Origin: Hippopus hippopus
Taxonomy: Eukaryota > Mollusca > Bivalvia > Cardiida > Cardiidae
Direction: 5' to 3'
Length of the DNA stretch: 64,000 nt
Assembly: GCA_946811185.2 (NCBI GenBank)
Contig: OX328098.1
Coordinates: 46,067,650 to 46,131,649, forward strand
The translations under genes and the position numbers were made by a program. Below are positions 44,260 to 54,833 of this stretch, one piece after another. Below the pieces are notes generated by a model that made no database searches, was not told the origin of the DNA, and saw nothing but the letters and a program-made list of their open reading frames with translations. Every line of letters starts with the position of its first letter. The stretch's first letter is position 1.

Positions 44260-45420
44260 AAGCCAAATTGGAACCCTAAGTCCCTCGTACCTATGTTATA
44301 GAGGATGCAAAGGCGTAGCTTTACCCTCTCAACGATAGGTGTCATGTAAATAATAATTTTGGAGATATAGGCTCTGCTTAATTCCACGTCCGTTGAGAAA
44401 TGTGCAGTTCATAATGAAATCGACAGAATGCGAAAAAAAAATGCCTTCGACCGGTTCAACCGCGTACATAATGAACAGCCCCTCGTGACCCCGGTATACC
44501 ACACATGTTCATCTTGTGGCCGAACGCTAGCGACAGAAAGTCGCGAAATAGTGTGTTTTCTTACTAAACCGTGAAAAATCAGGCCGGATGAAAATAACCC
44601 AGGCGCATCAACGTACCCACATGTGGTTCATACTAGGAAAGCGTTTTTAATCGCCTCTTTATTCTCGATATTAAATGTTTTATGAGCTTGAAAGTAAACA
44701 GAACATGCCTCGAAATATGAAATTGTTGGACGCCATTTCGATGTACGTGAAAGGCAGTAGTTTCCTGTTCCTTTGCGATTTTGAATGCTTTTGAACATGA
44801 AAGATGAGTGTGGGATGCCAGACGGACGATATGGATTATTTATTTTGGAAAATATAATAGGTTTCTCTTCCTGTAGGACTTTTTACACCTTTCACTCCAT
44901 ACTTTTTGTCCAAAAACCTTACGGTTTGCAAATACCGGTACGAGAGAAACAACAGAAAGGAAAATATGATACATTGTTTTGCTTTCTTTTGTACGCCATG
45001 CCTCAAGGTTTAAATCTGATGTTGAATAATGCAACGTCAGTTACATAGTAAAATGTCTTTTCAAGTCCGCCGCCATTGATTTAACTCATGAGTAGTCGCA
45101 TGGTATGCATTTGAAAAAAAATATACTAGATAGGTAGTTTAAAAAGGGGACGTTTTATTCTCTGAAGCTGTCAGCAGCTGAAAATATGAAATATATCTTA
45201 GCAAAAGAAAAAGATGTGCACCTTACACATAAGGTATTTTTACCATCAATAAACCCAGACATTTTTAGTTTCTTTCGAATCTTTTTTTCCTGTAAAAGAT
45301 CTACGTGTAAAATCTAAAATCTACCTCAATAGTAACGCTAAAAAGAAATAGGCAGTGAATATCTGTTTCCAGAGACTCCGTGGTTTGAAAAGAACATCAT
45401 TCTTGTCAACGACTCTTATG
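44260..45420. other. Low-repeat interval, locally GC-richer (44380-44600)
   Basis: No domain recognised in any frame. Overlapping + and - frames at 44785-45048 look like chance. Confidence 0.35.
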
Positions 45421-45425
45421 ATATG

Positions 45426-45552
45426 GTCAAATGCTCTGTGAAAAGTGGATTAATACATTTACAAAAAGTGTCGATGCTGATTTGTGTTGAAACTTTTTTG
45501 CTTTTGATAAATTTTCTGCATGTCTAAGGACCATTCTACCTCAGGATTCTTG
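45426..45552 (+). mobile_element. PAL-C MITE, left half
   Basis: AAATGCTCTGTGAAAAGTGG, CATTTACAAAAAGTGTCGAT, TAAATTTTCTGCATGTCTAA, GGACCATTCTACCTCAGGAT, then lost. Confidence 0.65.
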
Positions 45553-46109
45553 GATATACGTTGTACGCCACCCGATACTGAACTATGATGAAAATCAGCT
45601 TGACTTGTTGTGGAAATCTGATTTTTTTTTTACCTCGTAGGGACTTTATTTAGTTGCCAGCGAAAGAGCTTAAGTTTATAGGTCGCATTTTATTTAGTTT
45701 ACTTCTTAGTTGTCCTGGCTTAATTTAAAATCACCATCTTTTGCATAGCAGCTTTCAGAAAACGTCATCAGCATTTTTTTTTCTCTTTCACAGATCGTCT
45801 TTATTATGAACTCCTTTTTCAGTTTTTATCTGACAACAACCATGTTTTATTGGTCAGGCTCGCACATGCGCAATCGCCATAAAACAATTAATCAGATACG
45901 CTATCCCCGAACTTGCGGTATTTTAATCAGAATTAGAAATATAAAATATAATACAAGGTGAATCACGGCCGCCTCGCAGATATCGTATCATTCTCTCGTC
46001 TTTAATGTAGAAGTTGTTTATCATAAACGAGTATAATTTATGATTGTGCGTTTCTCATGTTATCATTGTTTCGCACTTTACTCAGTGGTGAAATTGTAAT
46101 GGAAACCGC

Positions 46110-46312
46110 TTAGTTCTTTATCAAACTACGAAATTCTAGACTTGTCCAAATTGAAAGCAGTTGCAGTCGACAGATCAAACACCAGTATGGTTCAAATGAT
46201 AGGATTTGTCTTTTAAAGGTTAGAAAGCATTGTGGGAAAAGGAAGAAATGCTGATTGTTATTTGCAATCGCTCTCAATTTGGAAGAGTCTAAAATTTTAT
46301 CGTTTGTTACAG
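46110..46312 (+). mobile_element. PAL-B MITE, rearranged
   Basis: AGTTCTTTATCAAACTACGA and GAAAGCAGTTGCAGTCGACA form the left half. After GGGAAAAGGAAGAAATGCTG the sequence turns back to a left-type arm (TTGGAAGAGTCTAAAATTTT, then ATCGTTTGTTACAG), so both outer ends are the same side. Confidence 0.65.
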
Positions 46313-46407
46313 ACTTATTCAAAGCCTACGATATCCTCAAAATTTCCGATGAACCCTAATGCTAGCAGGTTGTTATTGCATTATATCCATTTGATGTCGC
46401 ACATAAA

Positions 46408-46663
46408 TATGAGTCATTCTCTGTGAAAAGAGGTTTTAACGCATCTGCAAAAAAAAAATATCGATTCAGGTCAGCCTGTGCGGACTGCACAGGCTGACCT
46501 GAATCGAAAATTTTTGCTATTGGCCAATTTTCCGCATGTCTAGGGACCATTCTATCTCCAGGTTCAGTCGGTTGTTGGACAAAAACGATTTTATGGATCC
46601 ATAATAACGCGATGACTTGCATGGTATGCACCACGGAGATGCATTTGCCAGAAAGCGGCTCAT
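46408..46663 (+). mobile_element. PAL-C MITE, complete
   Basis: ATGAGTCATTCTCTGTGAAA at the left and CCAGAAAGCGGCTCAT at the right. The palindrome at 46467-46501 has stem CCTGTGC/GCACAGG where most copies have CCTGCGC/GCGCAGG. Confidence 0.85.
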
Positions 46664-46730
46664 ATCTCTCTTACCGAGGGCAGATACTGTGCAGCATGGT
46701 CAGATGTTGCTTTTTGCGGAGTTTAATCCA

Positions 46731-46892
46731 GGGCCCATTCTTCATAAAACTCTTGGTCAATTTCTAAAAATTTTGTCTAAATTTCAAAGTAATAGAATTC
46801 AGAAAATGGTTAAGCCAGTCAGATATTACATTACTTTGTTAATCTAGAATAATACTAAGAATGCAGTTTAGAATGGTTGAACAATACGGGCC
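46731..46892. mobile_element. E-family MITE, diverged
   Basis: GGGCCCATTCTTCATAAAAC at the left, GGTTGAACAATACGGGCC at the right, TTAAGCCAGTCAGATATTAC in the centre. Confidence 0.6.
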
Positions 46893-46924
46893 AATAGATT
46901 TACAGTATTTGCCAATTTCAGTTT

Positions 46925-47045
46925 TAAGCTCGACTGTTTCCGTAGAAAATGTCGACTATTGTTGTAGCACTATTTCGTCTGCGTCTGCACCGTGTGGGAT
47001 TCTCAGATAGCTCTATCAATGCTGAAGATATTTTCATCAAACTAT
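46925..47045 (+). repeat. Dispersed repeat fragment (AGCTCGACTGTTTCCG...)
   Basis: TTAAGCTCGACTGTTTCCGT then TTTCGTCTGCGTCTGCACCG then TATTTTCATCAAACTATGGC. Third copy of the repeat seen at 2366 and 40301. Confidence 0.4.
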
Positions 47046-47056
47046 GGCTTATATAT

Positions 47057-47206
47057 AGGATCTGACATGAGTTGGCGTTGAGATAAAATTTTATTAAACG
47101 AGTCTAGAGAAAATGTTATTAAGCGAGCCTTTGGCGAGCTTAATAACATTTTTTCTTGACGAGTTTAATAAAATCTTTATCTCGTACGCCAACGAATGTC
47201 AGATTC
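47057..47206. repeat. Hairpin element of about 150 bp
   Basis: GGATCTGACATGAGTTGGCG pairs with CGCCAACGAATGTCAGATTC. Inner stem TTATTAAGCGAGCC/GGCGAGCTTAATAA around a 4-base loop. Several mismatches. Downstream at 47333 and 47345 are two TGACGTCA octamers. Confidence 0.8.
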
Positions 47207-47631
47207 TTTTTATCACATAACGATAATTCACAAATCATAGATAAGAAGATGCAAAACCATCTATAGATGCACACGCGGTAATATCAATAAAACCCATTCT
47301 CCTCTCTGAAATACGTACAAAATGACGTCAAAAATGACGTCACACAATTGAGATATTACACGTGTATGAGATAAGAAAATTCGTAATGGGTATATTACAC
47401 TGCAAACAAGGGAGGTTATGTGATAAAAGTTAAGCATTAAAACGGGCAACCATACCAGATAGGTGGGATATCCTACATGTATGTATGACACAGTTATGCC
47501 CCTTTTCCGATTGAATTTTTCTCTTAAAAACAACTTCAGTTCAGTTGAGCGTTGATGCCCACATGCGGTGTTCACGTTACGGATAAGTTACCATAATTAA
47601 ATGACACGAAGCATTCTTCAATCTTTTTACG

Positions 47632-47842
47632 AAAAAACACCATTACTTTTAACAACCCTAAGAGACAAGGCTTCTGAAAACATTGTCGGAAAAGAGGAAA
47701 TGTTGAAAACCAACATTTTTCCCCTTTCCCTAAACGTGTTATACCCTTAAAAAGAACATTGTTTTTCTTGAGCCACATTTGATTTATCGCCTGCAAATGG
47801 TTTCAATCTAGACCATCCTAGAACTTTTGTAAACAGTTAGAT
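47632..47842 (-). mobile_element. PAL-B MITE, diverged
   Basis: TTTTAACAACCCTAAGAGAC, ACATTGTCGGAAAAGAGGAA, AAATGGTTTCAATCTAGACC and TTTGTAAACAGTTAG. Terminal TTAA motifs are lost. Confidence 0.65.
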
Positions 47843-47848
47843 CGCCAC

Positions 47849-48072
47849 TTAACTCGTTATCAAACGGCAAAATTTTAGCCTTGTTCAAACTTAAAGCGTT
47901 TGCAGAAAAAGAACTCAATGCGGGGCAAATGATGGGATTTGCTTATGAAGGGGTAGAAGCATTGTGGGAAAGGAGAAAATGCTGGTTATGAGCATTTTCT
48001 CCTTTTCCAAAAGCGTTTTCAAAAGCCGTCTTCATCAAGGTCGTTAAAACCCGAGATTTGTGCAAGGATTAA
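47849..48072 (+). mobile_element. PAL-B MITE
   Basis: TTAACTCGTTATCAAACGGC at the left, centre GGGAAAGGAGAAAATGCTGG with partner, closing TTAA at 48069-48072. Seven bases from the preceding inverted copy. Confidence 0.85.
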
Positions 48073-48168
48073 TTGACTTTACTTGTTTAAGTCAGAAGAA
48101 AAGATCAGTATAGCCCAATTCCATTATTCGGGACTTCGGTATGCCAAGAAAAATCTAAATACGAGCGT

Positions 48169-48227
48169 AGTAGACAAAAGATCAGACCTGACGTTTTCGG
48201 ACAATCTGATCTTGATAAACAGTGTCT
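48169..48227. repeat. PAL-A core, diverged
   Basis: GTAGACAAAAGATCAGACCT and CAATCTGATCTTGATAAACA, with the loop GACGTTTTCGG altered. Confidence 0.55.
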
Positions 48228-48479
48228 AAAAAGCATATAGTACCACTCTTTACGTCATAAAGGTAAGGGGACGACTTTCGGATTCTGTTGCAGCGAAAAA
48301 AAAAGAGAAGAATAATGAGTTATAAAAAGCGAAAACACATTTATATTTGCATTTTATCGTAAGGTACCGTTGTAATATCATACATCAAAGCCAGTGTATC
48401 TGGTAAGGTCGACTGGGAAATGTCCTTTTTTATCAGAAAATACGACGCCGTCCAAATATTCGACATTTTCGGTTCAACA

Positions 48480-48748
48480 AATGAGCTATGATCTGAGAAA
48501 AGGGGGTTTACTGCACCTCCGTGATGCATTATACCAAGAAAGTCATCACAAAATTATAGATCCCAAAAATCAATTTTATACAACAACCAACTAAATCATA
48601 AGGTACACAAGTTTTTTGTCGTGCAGAAAATTGACCTATAGCAAAATGTATCAACTCAGATCAGCCTGCGCGGACTGCGCAGGCTGACCTGGGTTGATAC
48701 TTTTTGCAGATGTATAGAGCTCCCTTTTGACAGAGCATGACTCATATC
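48480..48748 (-). mobile_element. PAL-C MITE, complete
   Basis: AATGAGCTATGATCTGAGAA at the left and GACAGAGCATGACTCAT at the right. Palindrome GATCAGCCTGCGCGGACTGC with partner near 48660-48690. Confidence 0.85.
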
Positions 48749-48890
48749 TATATCGGAGTGGCTCGCACTTTTAACCCCTAAAATGCTTCATTAAAAAAAT
48801 TGCCATTTTGATCAGTTGCAGGAGAAAAGAATCCGTTAAATTAAAAGTTCATAACATGTTAAATAGAGACTCTGAATAAAATATCTTGCA

Positions 48891-48944
48891 GTATAAATCC
48901 GAGATCAGAATGTGCAGTTCATTGTTTGATCAGCATTGTCTGTA
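48891..48944. repeat. PAL-A core, degraded
   Basis: GTATAAATCCGAGATCAGAA, then TGTGCAGTTC and TTGATCAGCATTGTCTG. Confidence 0.4.
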
Positions 48945-48973
48945 AAGACAACCCAAACTAGGTTTGGTGTCCC

Positions 48974-49201
48974 TACTCTTTGCCAGATGACAAAATTCTA
49001 GACTTGTCCAAATTGAAAACAGTAGCAGAGGCCAAATACGATTTGGCCCAGATGTCAGAATTTTGTGTCTGAAAGAGTAGAAAATATCATCGTCTGAGGA
49101 GAAAATACTGGTTTCCAGAATTCTTTTCCTTTTCCGACGATGTTTTCAAAATACTTCTTTCTCAGTGTCGAAAAACTTTGGATTGTATGATGAAGGGTTA
49201 A
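48974..49201 (+). mobile_element. PAL-B MITE, diverged
   Basis: CTACTCTTTGCCAGATGACA at the left, TTCTAGACTTGTCCAAATTG, weak centre TCTGAGGAGAAAATACTGGT, GATGAAGGGTTAA at the right. Confidence 0.75.
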
Positions 49202-49204
49202 TAG

Positions 49205-50090
49205 TTAAACATGGAGATTGTCCTGAATACTGTGTGGTTATTTTCAGTGTTTATGCTTATTTTTAGTGTCTATTTCAAGTGTAACCCTTCTAATCAAATA
49301 AGGTAATTAATTCGCAGTGGGGTCATTCTTTTCTATTATAAACCCCTCCTTGTAAACGTACCCATAAAAAATAAGTTATTTCTAGATTACGGACCTTTAA
49401 AACGATTGCATTATCGTGGTATCTTATTTAAATATGTATCTATCTTTTAACAAAATTTATGTACCAAAGGTCTTGAGTGGAGAGTGGATTTCGCAACTAA
49501 ATTTTAACTTACTTTTTTTTAGGTATTTCATTAAGGAGTCTTAGAATATTTAAAATTGTTTAAAAGAAAAATGTGTTGTATTAAAGATAAAACTCTAGCC
49601 AAAAGCAGTTTTTAAACGCATATGCCCCGATTTTATATCTAGGACATAGTAAAACAAAAGTTTCTGGCAAAATGCACAGGCAAACAGAAAAAAAAATCAA
49701 ACTATGATTTATGGTAAAATTCAGCGACGTAAAACGTGTATATCATATAAAAACGAGGCTCACGGCTCCAGGTATAGAACGATTTACTGGCGGTGTATAA
49801 TGAATTCGTCTACTTTAAACATGATGTATGGGTACTATGTTTTCCGCTGGTTCTATCTTTATGGTTTAAGGATCAGATATTCTGGTTAGATATACGATTA
49901 GAGAGAGATTAATAAAGAATAGAGTACAACAATCATGAAATGTAATCTGACGTCGAAGAAGATAAAACCCGCTATAGTTTTCTGTAGTTTTGACACAGTT
50001 GGAATAACTCGTACGCTCGATAAATGAGATAAGTTCTTAAACACTAATCTATCTTGACTAAATACAACTCCTTATTTTTTTTTAATATTT
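49205..50090. other. Low-repeat AT-rich interval
   Basis: Nothing recognised. Confidence 0.4.
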
Positions 50091-50094
50091 ATAA

Positions 50095-50290
50095 GAAATG
50101 CTCTATGAAAAGGTGGTTTATCGCATTTGCAGAAGGTTTCGGCTCATACCAGGCTGTCTTGGGTCGAAACTTTGCCCTCTTGGCAAAGCACCATCAGTCT
50201 ACCTTATGATTCAGTCGTTTCTTGGACAAAATGGATCCAAACCATTATACAATGACTTACTTGGTATACATCTTGCAAAACAGATGAAAA
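50095..50290 (+). mobile_element. PAL-C MITE, diverged
   Basis: AAATGCTCTATGAAAAGGTG, AGGTTTCGGCTCATACCAGG (palindrome mostly deleted), GATTCAGTCGTTTCTTGGAC. Confidence 0.65.
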
Positions 50291-50386
50291 TCATTCTAAT
50301 AAATTACGGCATACATGACAATTCTTTTTTAAGTATTATAGTATAGGCAGATACTGTGTAACTGTTGGGATATATTAAAATATCGG

Positions 50387-50528
50387 TGCTCTGGGAAAAA
50401 GAGTATAAGTAGTCTTATAATTTAAATCCTCTTTGTTTAAAAATTTACGGAGTCATGAGGGTTGCACAGGCTGTCCTGGGTCGATACTTTTTGCTGATGC
50501 AAACCATTATTCATAGGGCATGACTCAA
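50387..50528 (-). mobile_element. PAL-C MITE, internally deleted
   Basis: GTGCTCTGGGAAAAAGAGTA at the left, GGAGTCATGAGGGTTGCACA at the join, GGTCGATACTTTTTGCTGAT and GGGCATGACTCA at the right. Confidence 0.65.
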
Positions 50529-50534
50529 TTATAT

Positions 50535-51190
50535 CTAGAATCTTAATTTCTAATTGGAGAGCTCACGGTTGTCACTGTAACACCTAAACAATCTTGTCAC
50601 ATGCTGTTGAATATCCATGCCAGAAATGGAAACTGTAATTTTCTGTTTATACCTTTTATCATATCCAAATGCGCCAGGTTTTCTAGTGCTCTCTAGCAAG
50701 TTGGGGCACCGACCACAAAGCACCAGGCCTTGCACAGATGTAGCTAAAAGACTGCGTGGTTTTAAACAGACGGGTAGAAAATGCTGAACTCTAGTGAGAG
50801 CTACATAATGAAATATGGGTGATTTCAGTCGGTGACAATGACCGAGACACAGCCCAAGGGCTCGTCTAACGATTATTCATCTGGCCGCGGCCAAAAAGTT
50901 TGAAGATGGGTTCTTAATAAATTATGTAATTTTAAAGAAAATATGTGCTTGGTTCTACATTCAGTCTTCATGAAACCGGTTCATACACATGCCGGTAGAG
51001 GTTACACCCCAAAAATATACAGTTGGACTCAAAATCTCGAAGGAGCTACAAACACCAGTCGTTATGTTAAGTGTCATTTATCACCTTCTACACGTACTGC
51101 AATATTCGAGTTGATTACAAAAAAGAAGCTCAAGAGATAAAGCAGCAAATTTCCAGTTTCGTTACGATATCGCTGTAGGCTCTTGGTGTA
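50535..51190. other. Low-repeat interval
   Basis: No gene or repeat family recognised. Confidence 0.35.
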
Positions 51191-51199
51191 AGTTGTCAA

Positions 51200-52225
51200 A
51201 TGGTATTACATGTCACATGCTTTTATGTATCACATGGTTTTCAATAAAACATGATATGAGGCGACAGACAGTTGGAGGTTTCATGTGTTGTCTAGTGTCG
51301 CATGCTTTTTTTTCTTTTACATGGTATAAAGTGTCGCATGGTTTTTCTATCACTTAAATATTGCATGGTTTTCTTTCATGTGTTATAAACTGTCGCATGG
51401 TTTTTCTGTCACATAGTATAAAATAGCGCATGGTTTCCTGTCATTTTCTGTCACGTAGTATAAGGTATCGGATGGTTATTCTGTCACATAGTGTAAAATG
51501 TCGCATGGTTTTTCTGTCACACACTATAAAATGTGGCATGGTTTTTCCGTCAGATGGCATAAAGTGTCGCATGGTATTTTTTTGGTCACCTGGTATGAGC
51601 TGACACATGTTATATGGCGAAACATGGTACGAAATATAACATTATAATTTATAAAACATGATATGAGGCGACACATAGTTGGAGATTTTATGTTTTATCT
51701 AGTGTCGCATTTTTTTTCTTTTACATTATATAAATTGTGTCGCATCTTTTTTTTTTTCAAATGGTATAAAGTGTCGCATGGTTTTTCTATCACATAGTAT
51801 GAAATTTTGCATGGTTTTCTGTCATGTGTGATGGTTTGCATGGTTTTTCTGTCACATAGTATAAAATATCGCATGGTTTTCCATCATGTGTTTAAAAGTG
51901 TTGCATGCTTATTCTGTCACATGGTACAAAATGTCGCATGGTTTTTCTGTCACGTAGTATAAGGTATCGGATGGTTATTCTGTCACATAGTGTAAAATGT
52001 CGCGTGGTTTTTCTGTCACACAGTATACAATGTCCCATGGTTTTTCCGTCACATGGTATAAAGTGTCGCATGGTACTTTTTTGGTCATCCGGTATGAAGT
52101 GACACATGCTATATGGTGAAAAATGGTATGAAATATAATTTGGTAATTCATTAGGTGTCACATGGTTTAAGAAGACATATGGTTTGAGATGTTAAATGAT
52201 ATACGGTGACACATGGTATTTCCTT
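51200..52225 (+). repeat. 33-bp minisatellite with higher-order duplication
   Basis: The basic unit is TCGCATGGTTTTTCTGTCAC followed by ATAGTATAAAATG (33 bp). Units diverge with small indels and long T runs. A block beginning AAAACATGATATGAGGCGAC occurs at 51247 and 51653 (about 407 bp apart), and a block beginning TGTCACATAGTGTAAAATGT occurs at 51482 and 51981 (about 500 bp apart). This indicates duplication of a multi-unit segment with about three extra units in the second copy. The 11-codon period leaves frames open on both strands. Confidence 0.9.
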
Positions 52226-52403
52226 ACACTTAGTGTTATTATATAATGACTTGAGCTGTAGTTAAACGTTAGTACTTTGTTTCAGAAGATACTAAGTTAT
52301 GTTGTTGTACACCAGTTTAAATTTCACTGGTAGAACTTTTACAATGGTTGTTACCTTTGATTATCTAAAGCCTTATGCTGAACACAACTGTAAAGTGTTT
52401 TTG

Positions 52404-52474
52404 AGGACGTTTATGATCTAGATCAGGCTGCACAGAACAGAACTAACAGTTTGATCTTGGATCTACACCACCCG
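52404..52474. repeat. PAL-A core, diverged
   Basis: GGACGTTTATGATCTAGATC, AGGCTGCACAGAACAGAACT, and GATCTTGGATCTACACCACC. Confidence 0.6.
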
Positions 52475-52541
52475 CTACTTTGTCTTATACAGTTCCACCT
52501 GTGTTGATCAAGCACTAAAGGGATATCAAAAACGTGCATAC

Positions 52542-52813
52542 TTAACCCTTTGCCACATAATCCCGAGTTTAAGGGACCTTGAGGAAGAAGACGTTTGAAA
52601 AACTGTGGGAAAAGGAGAAAATTCTGGTAGCCAGCATTTCTCTTTTTCCAACAATGTTTTCTACCCTTTCAGAGACAACTTCATAATTTGATTCACATAT
52701 GAATCGTACCCTTTCAGAGACAAATTCATAATTTGAGTCACATATAATTTGTCATTTGTAAAAGCTTTCAACTTTGACGAGTCCAAAACTTTGTCGTTAA
52801 GTAAAAAGCTAAG
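52542..52813 (-). mobile_element. PAL-B MITE with a 45-bp internal duplication
   Basis: TTAACCCTTTGCCACATAAT at the left; the segment CCTTTCAGAGACAA followed by TTCATAATTTGA occurs twice (about 52665 and 52709). The end TTGTCGTTAAGTAAAAAGC is altered. Confidence 0.8.
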
Positions 52814-53343
52814 ACAGGTGCATCGCTAAGTACAGGAACATTTACACATATTTGGCCTATCTAGGAACTCAATAAATGCATGCACGTTGCTTGCTAAGAA
52901 GAGGTGGCTACTAAGGCAGCTTTTGTACTCTGACAAAAAAGGCCCGAAAATTGGAATATCTGCGTGTTCTGTAGCTGTTCAGAATGTTCATTTTATTCTT
53001 TTTTTGAACAACAAGGGTTATTTTAGCAGAATACGGGTTAAATATAATTTCTTCAAAAAACACGGACGAGTCCAAAACTTTGTCGTTTGATAAAGAGTTA
53101 AGACAGGTGCGCAGCTATGAACAGGAACATTTAAACATATTTGCCCACTCTAGACTTGAGGAACTTAATAAATGCATGCACGTTGCTTGCTTAGAAGAGG
53201 TGGTTATTATGGCACCTTTTGTTCTTTGAAAAAAAAAAGACCTGAATATGTGCATGTTTTGTAGCTGCTCAGGTTGTTCATTTGTTTTTGTACAACAAGG
53301 GTTATTTCAGCAGGATAAGGGTTATATAATTTTCTTCAAAAAA
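52776..53343 (+). repeat. Direct tandem duplication, unit about 289 bp
   Basis: GACGAGTCCAAAACTTTGTC recurs at 52776 and 53065. Both units continue with AAGACAGGTGC, AATGCATGCACGTTGCTTGC, and ACAACAAGGGTTATTT, ending CTTCAAAAAAC. The duplicated segment starts inside the right end of a PAL-B element, so each unit begins with a PAL-B terminus. Confidence 0.9.
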
Positions 53344-53344
53344 C

Positions 53345-54050
53345 CTTGTTCTTGGTATAAAAAAGACTTTGTTAGCTACCCTCAATCAGTACAACTCACT
53401 TGTTGCAATTAATTACGAGAGAGAGATGGAGAGAGGAAGCGAGAGAGCGGTGCAGCTTTACTGTAACTCAATCCTCAGTATATTCTCACTGAGTAATGAG
53501 GTGTCACATGGTTTGACGTATCATGAGTTAAAAGGGCCGAGATCCAGCCTCGTTATCGTGTTCTAGACTATTTTATGGGGGAGCTGTGACTATTTTTCAT
53601 AACGTGGAGATAATCCTGATAGCGTTCAGGCATTAAGATAGAATTATCTATAACTTCCCCCGTGATGAATGGGCAACGGGAAGAGTTTTCCGAATTCAGA
53701 ATTTTACAAATGATTTCTTATGGGCCTGGCCGCGATGATAACTCGGATAATTAATGACCCTTAGTCTTACAACATAAATAACTGCGCCATTTTTTTTTTT
53801 CTCTAAACGTTTTAAAGATTTGCATAAAAAAATCTGCATGGAACATGAAACAGGTTTTACAAGAAGTCAAAGAAAATAAGAAGAGGCGATATATTTCACT
53901 GTAAGATCTAAATGATACGGGAAAGTATTACTGTTTTTTGCACATGCTTTCTGGTGAGACAGTACCAGCTATTTAGAGCGCTGAATTAATGAAGCTGACC
54001 TTTTCCGAAATACTGTAATTTCAAGTTTGTTTTGGCCAGAATATGTAATG
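53345..54050. other. Low-repeat interval with a GA-rich patch (53416-53452)
   Basis: GAGAGAGATGGAGAGAGGAA is the only notable feature. No gene recognised. Confidence 0.4.
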
Positions 54051-54055
54051 AAATA

Positions 54056-54103
54056 GCGGAGTGTGTAGATCCAAGATCAGACTGCACATTCTACACTGTC
54101 CGC
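54056..54103. repeat. PAL-A core with right arm deleted
   Basis: GTGTGTAGATCCAAGATCAG, ACTGCACATT, then directly CTACACTGTCCGC. Most of the returning arm has been removed, leaving only its outer end. Confidence 0.75.
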
Positions 54104-54145
54104 TAAAAATAATTTGAGTCGATTCCAGCGCTTTATGGGTTAACA

Positions 54146-54600
54146 TACAGGGTGTCGCATAATATCTGTTACTAATTCAAACGTTTCATATACATATTTG
54201 TTAAATCAGTATTAATGTGAAAGTTACATTACAAAAAAGGTAGCATAATACTGTTTTATGTAGTGTATATATAACAGCAAAAAACATTACATACTCTGAG
54301 AACAGCATGTCTGTTTTTAAAGAATGTGTTCCATGTGATGTCCCTTTTGTATAGTAACGACGTCACAGCGTGTTTAGAAATTGTCAATCACAGCTTTGCA
54401 AGTTTCTGCGGTGATGCATCTGATTTCCCGTCTTATGTCAACAACTCTTTTTATTTTCATTCTTAATAAGCCCTTAATAAGTGTAAACTTATCTGTTTGG
54501 TCATTGGTTTACTTTAATAGTATTCCCAACACCATCAGCAGCCCTTTTTTGAAAAATACGAGTCATTTGACTCTGTCTTAATTAAGTTACTTTACCAGTT
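54146..54600 (-). mobile_element. Mariner-type transposon relic (3' end)
   Basis: The left edge is a terminal repeat TACAGGGTGTCGCATAATAT (54146), close to the CAGGGTGT end at 24517. Inside, on the minus strand, is a decayed transposase C-terminus (54317-54475). The other end was not found before the SINE at 54690. Confidence 0.7.
54317..54475 (-). pseudogene. Mariner-type transposase C-terminal pseudogene
   Basis: On the minus strand an open stretch reads KGLLRMKIKRVVDIRREIRC, then ITAETCKAVIDNF, an in-frame TAA, and after it the tail KGHHMEHIL before a second stop. The elements WG-LK, the IT-ET...V...F helix, and G-H-(M/F)-E-H near the end fit the C-terminal region of mariner-like transposases. 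The early stop and missing catalytic domain make it non-functional. Confidence 0.6.
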
Positions 54601-54689
54601 TCCTTTATATGAGCTTAAAAATTGTCATGCATAGCAGAGAATAATGAAGCAGACATTGACGATCTAAGATCTAAGTACACGTTCTGTGG

Positions 54690-54830
54690 AAGACAGTGGT
54701 GTAGAGATAGAGCGCATTCCTGTCACATCAATGGTTCTGGGCTCGAATTCCATGACGAGCTGGTCAACCTTTGGAATTACTCTAATCACGGCGAGAAGAA
54801 ATGGTTACGGATTCCAGGAAGCTTCGAGAG
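54690..54830 (+). mobile_element. tRNA-derived SINE, partial
   Basis: GTGTAGAGATAGAGCGCATT (A-box region) and GGTTCTGGGCTCGAATTCC (B-box region, 54733-54751). The 3' part is replaced by the start of COMP-D copy 2. Confidence 0.55.
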
Positions 54831-54833
54831 AGA

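Noticed and set aside
51892..52161. Repetitive protein on the minus strand (CDRKTMRHF repeats)
   Set aside because: Explained by a 33-bp minisatellite unit, open on both strands and broken outside this stretch.
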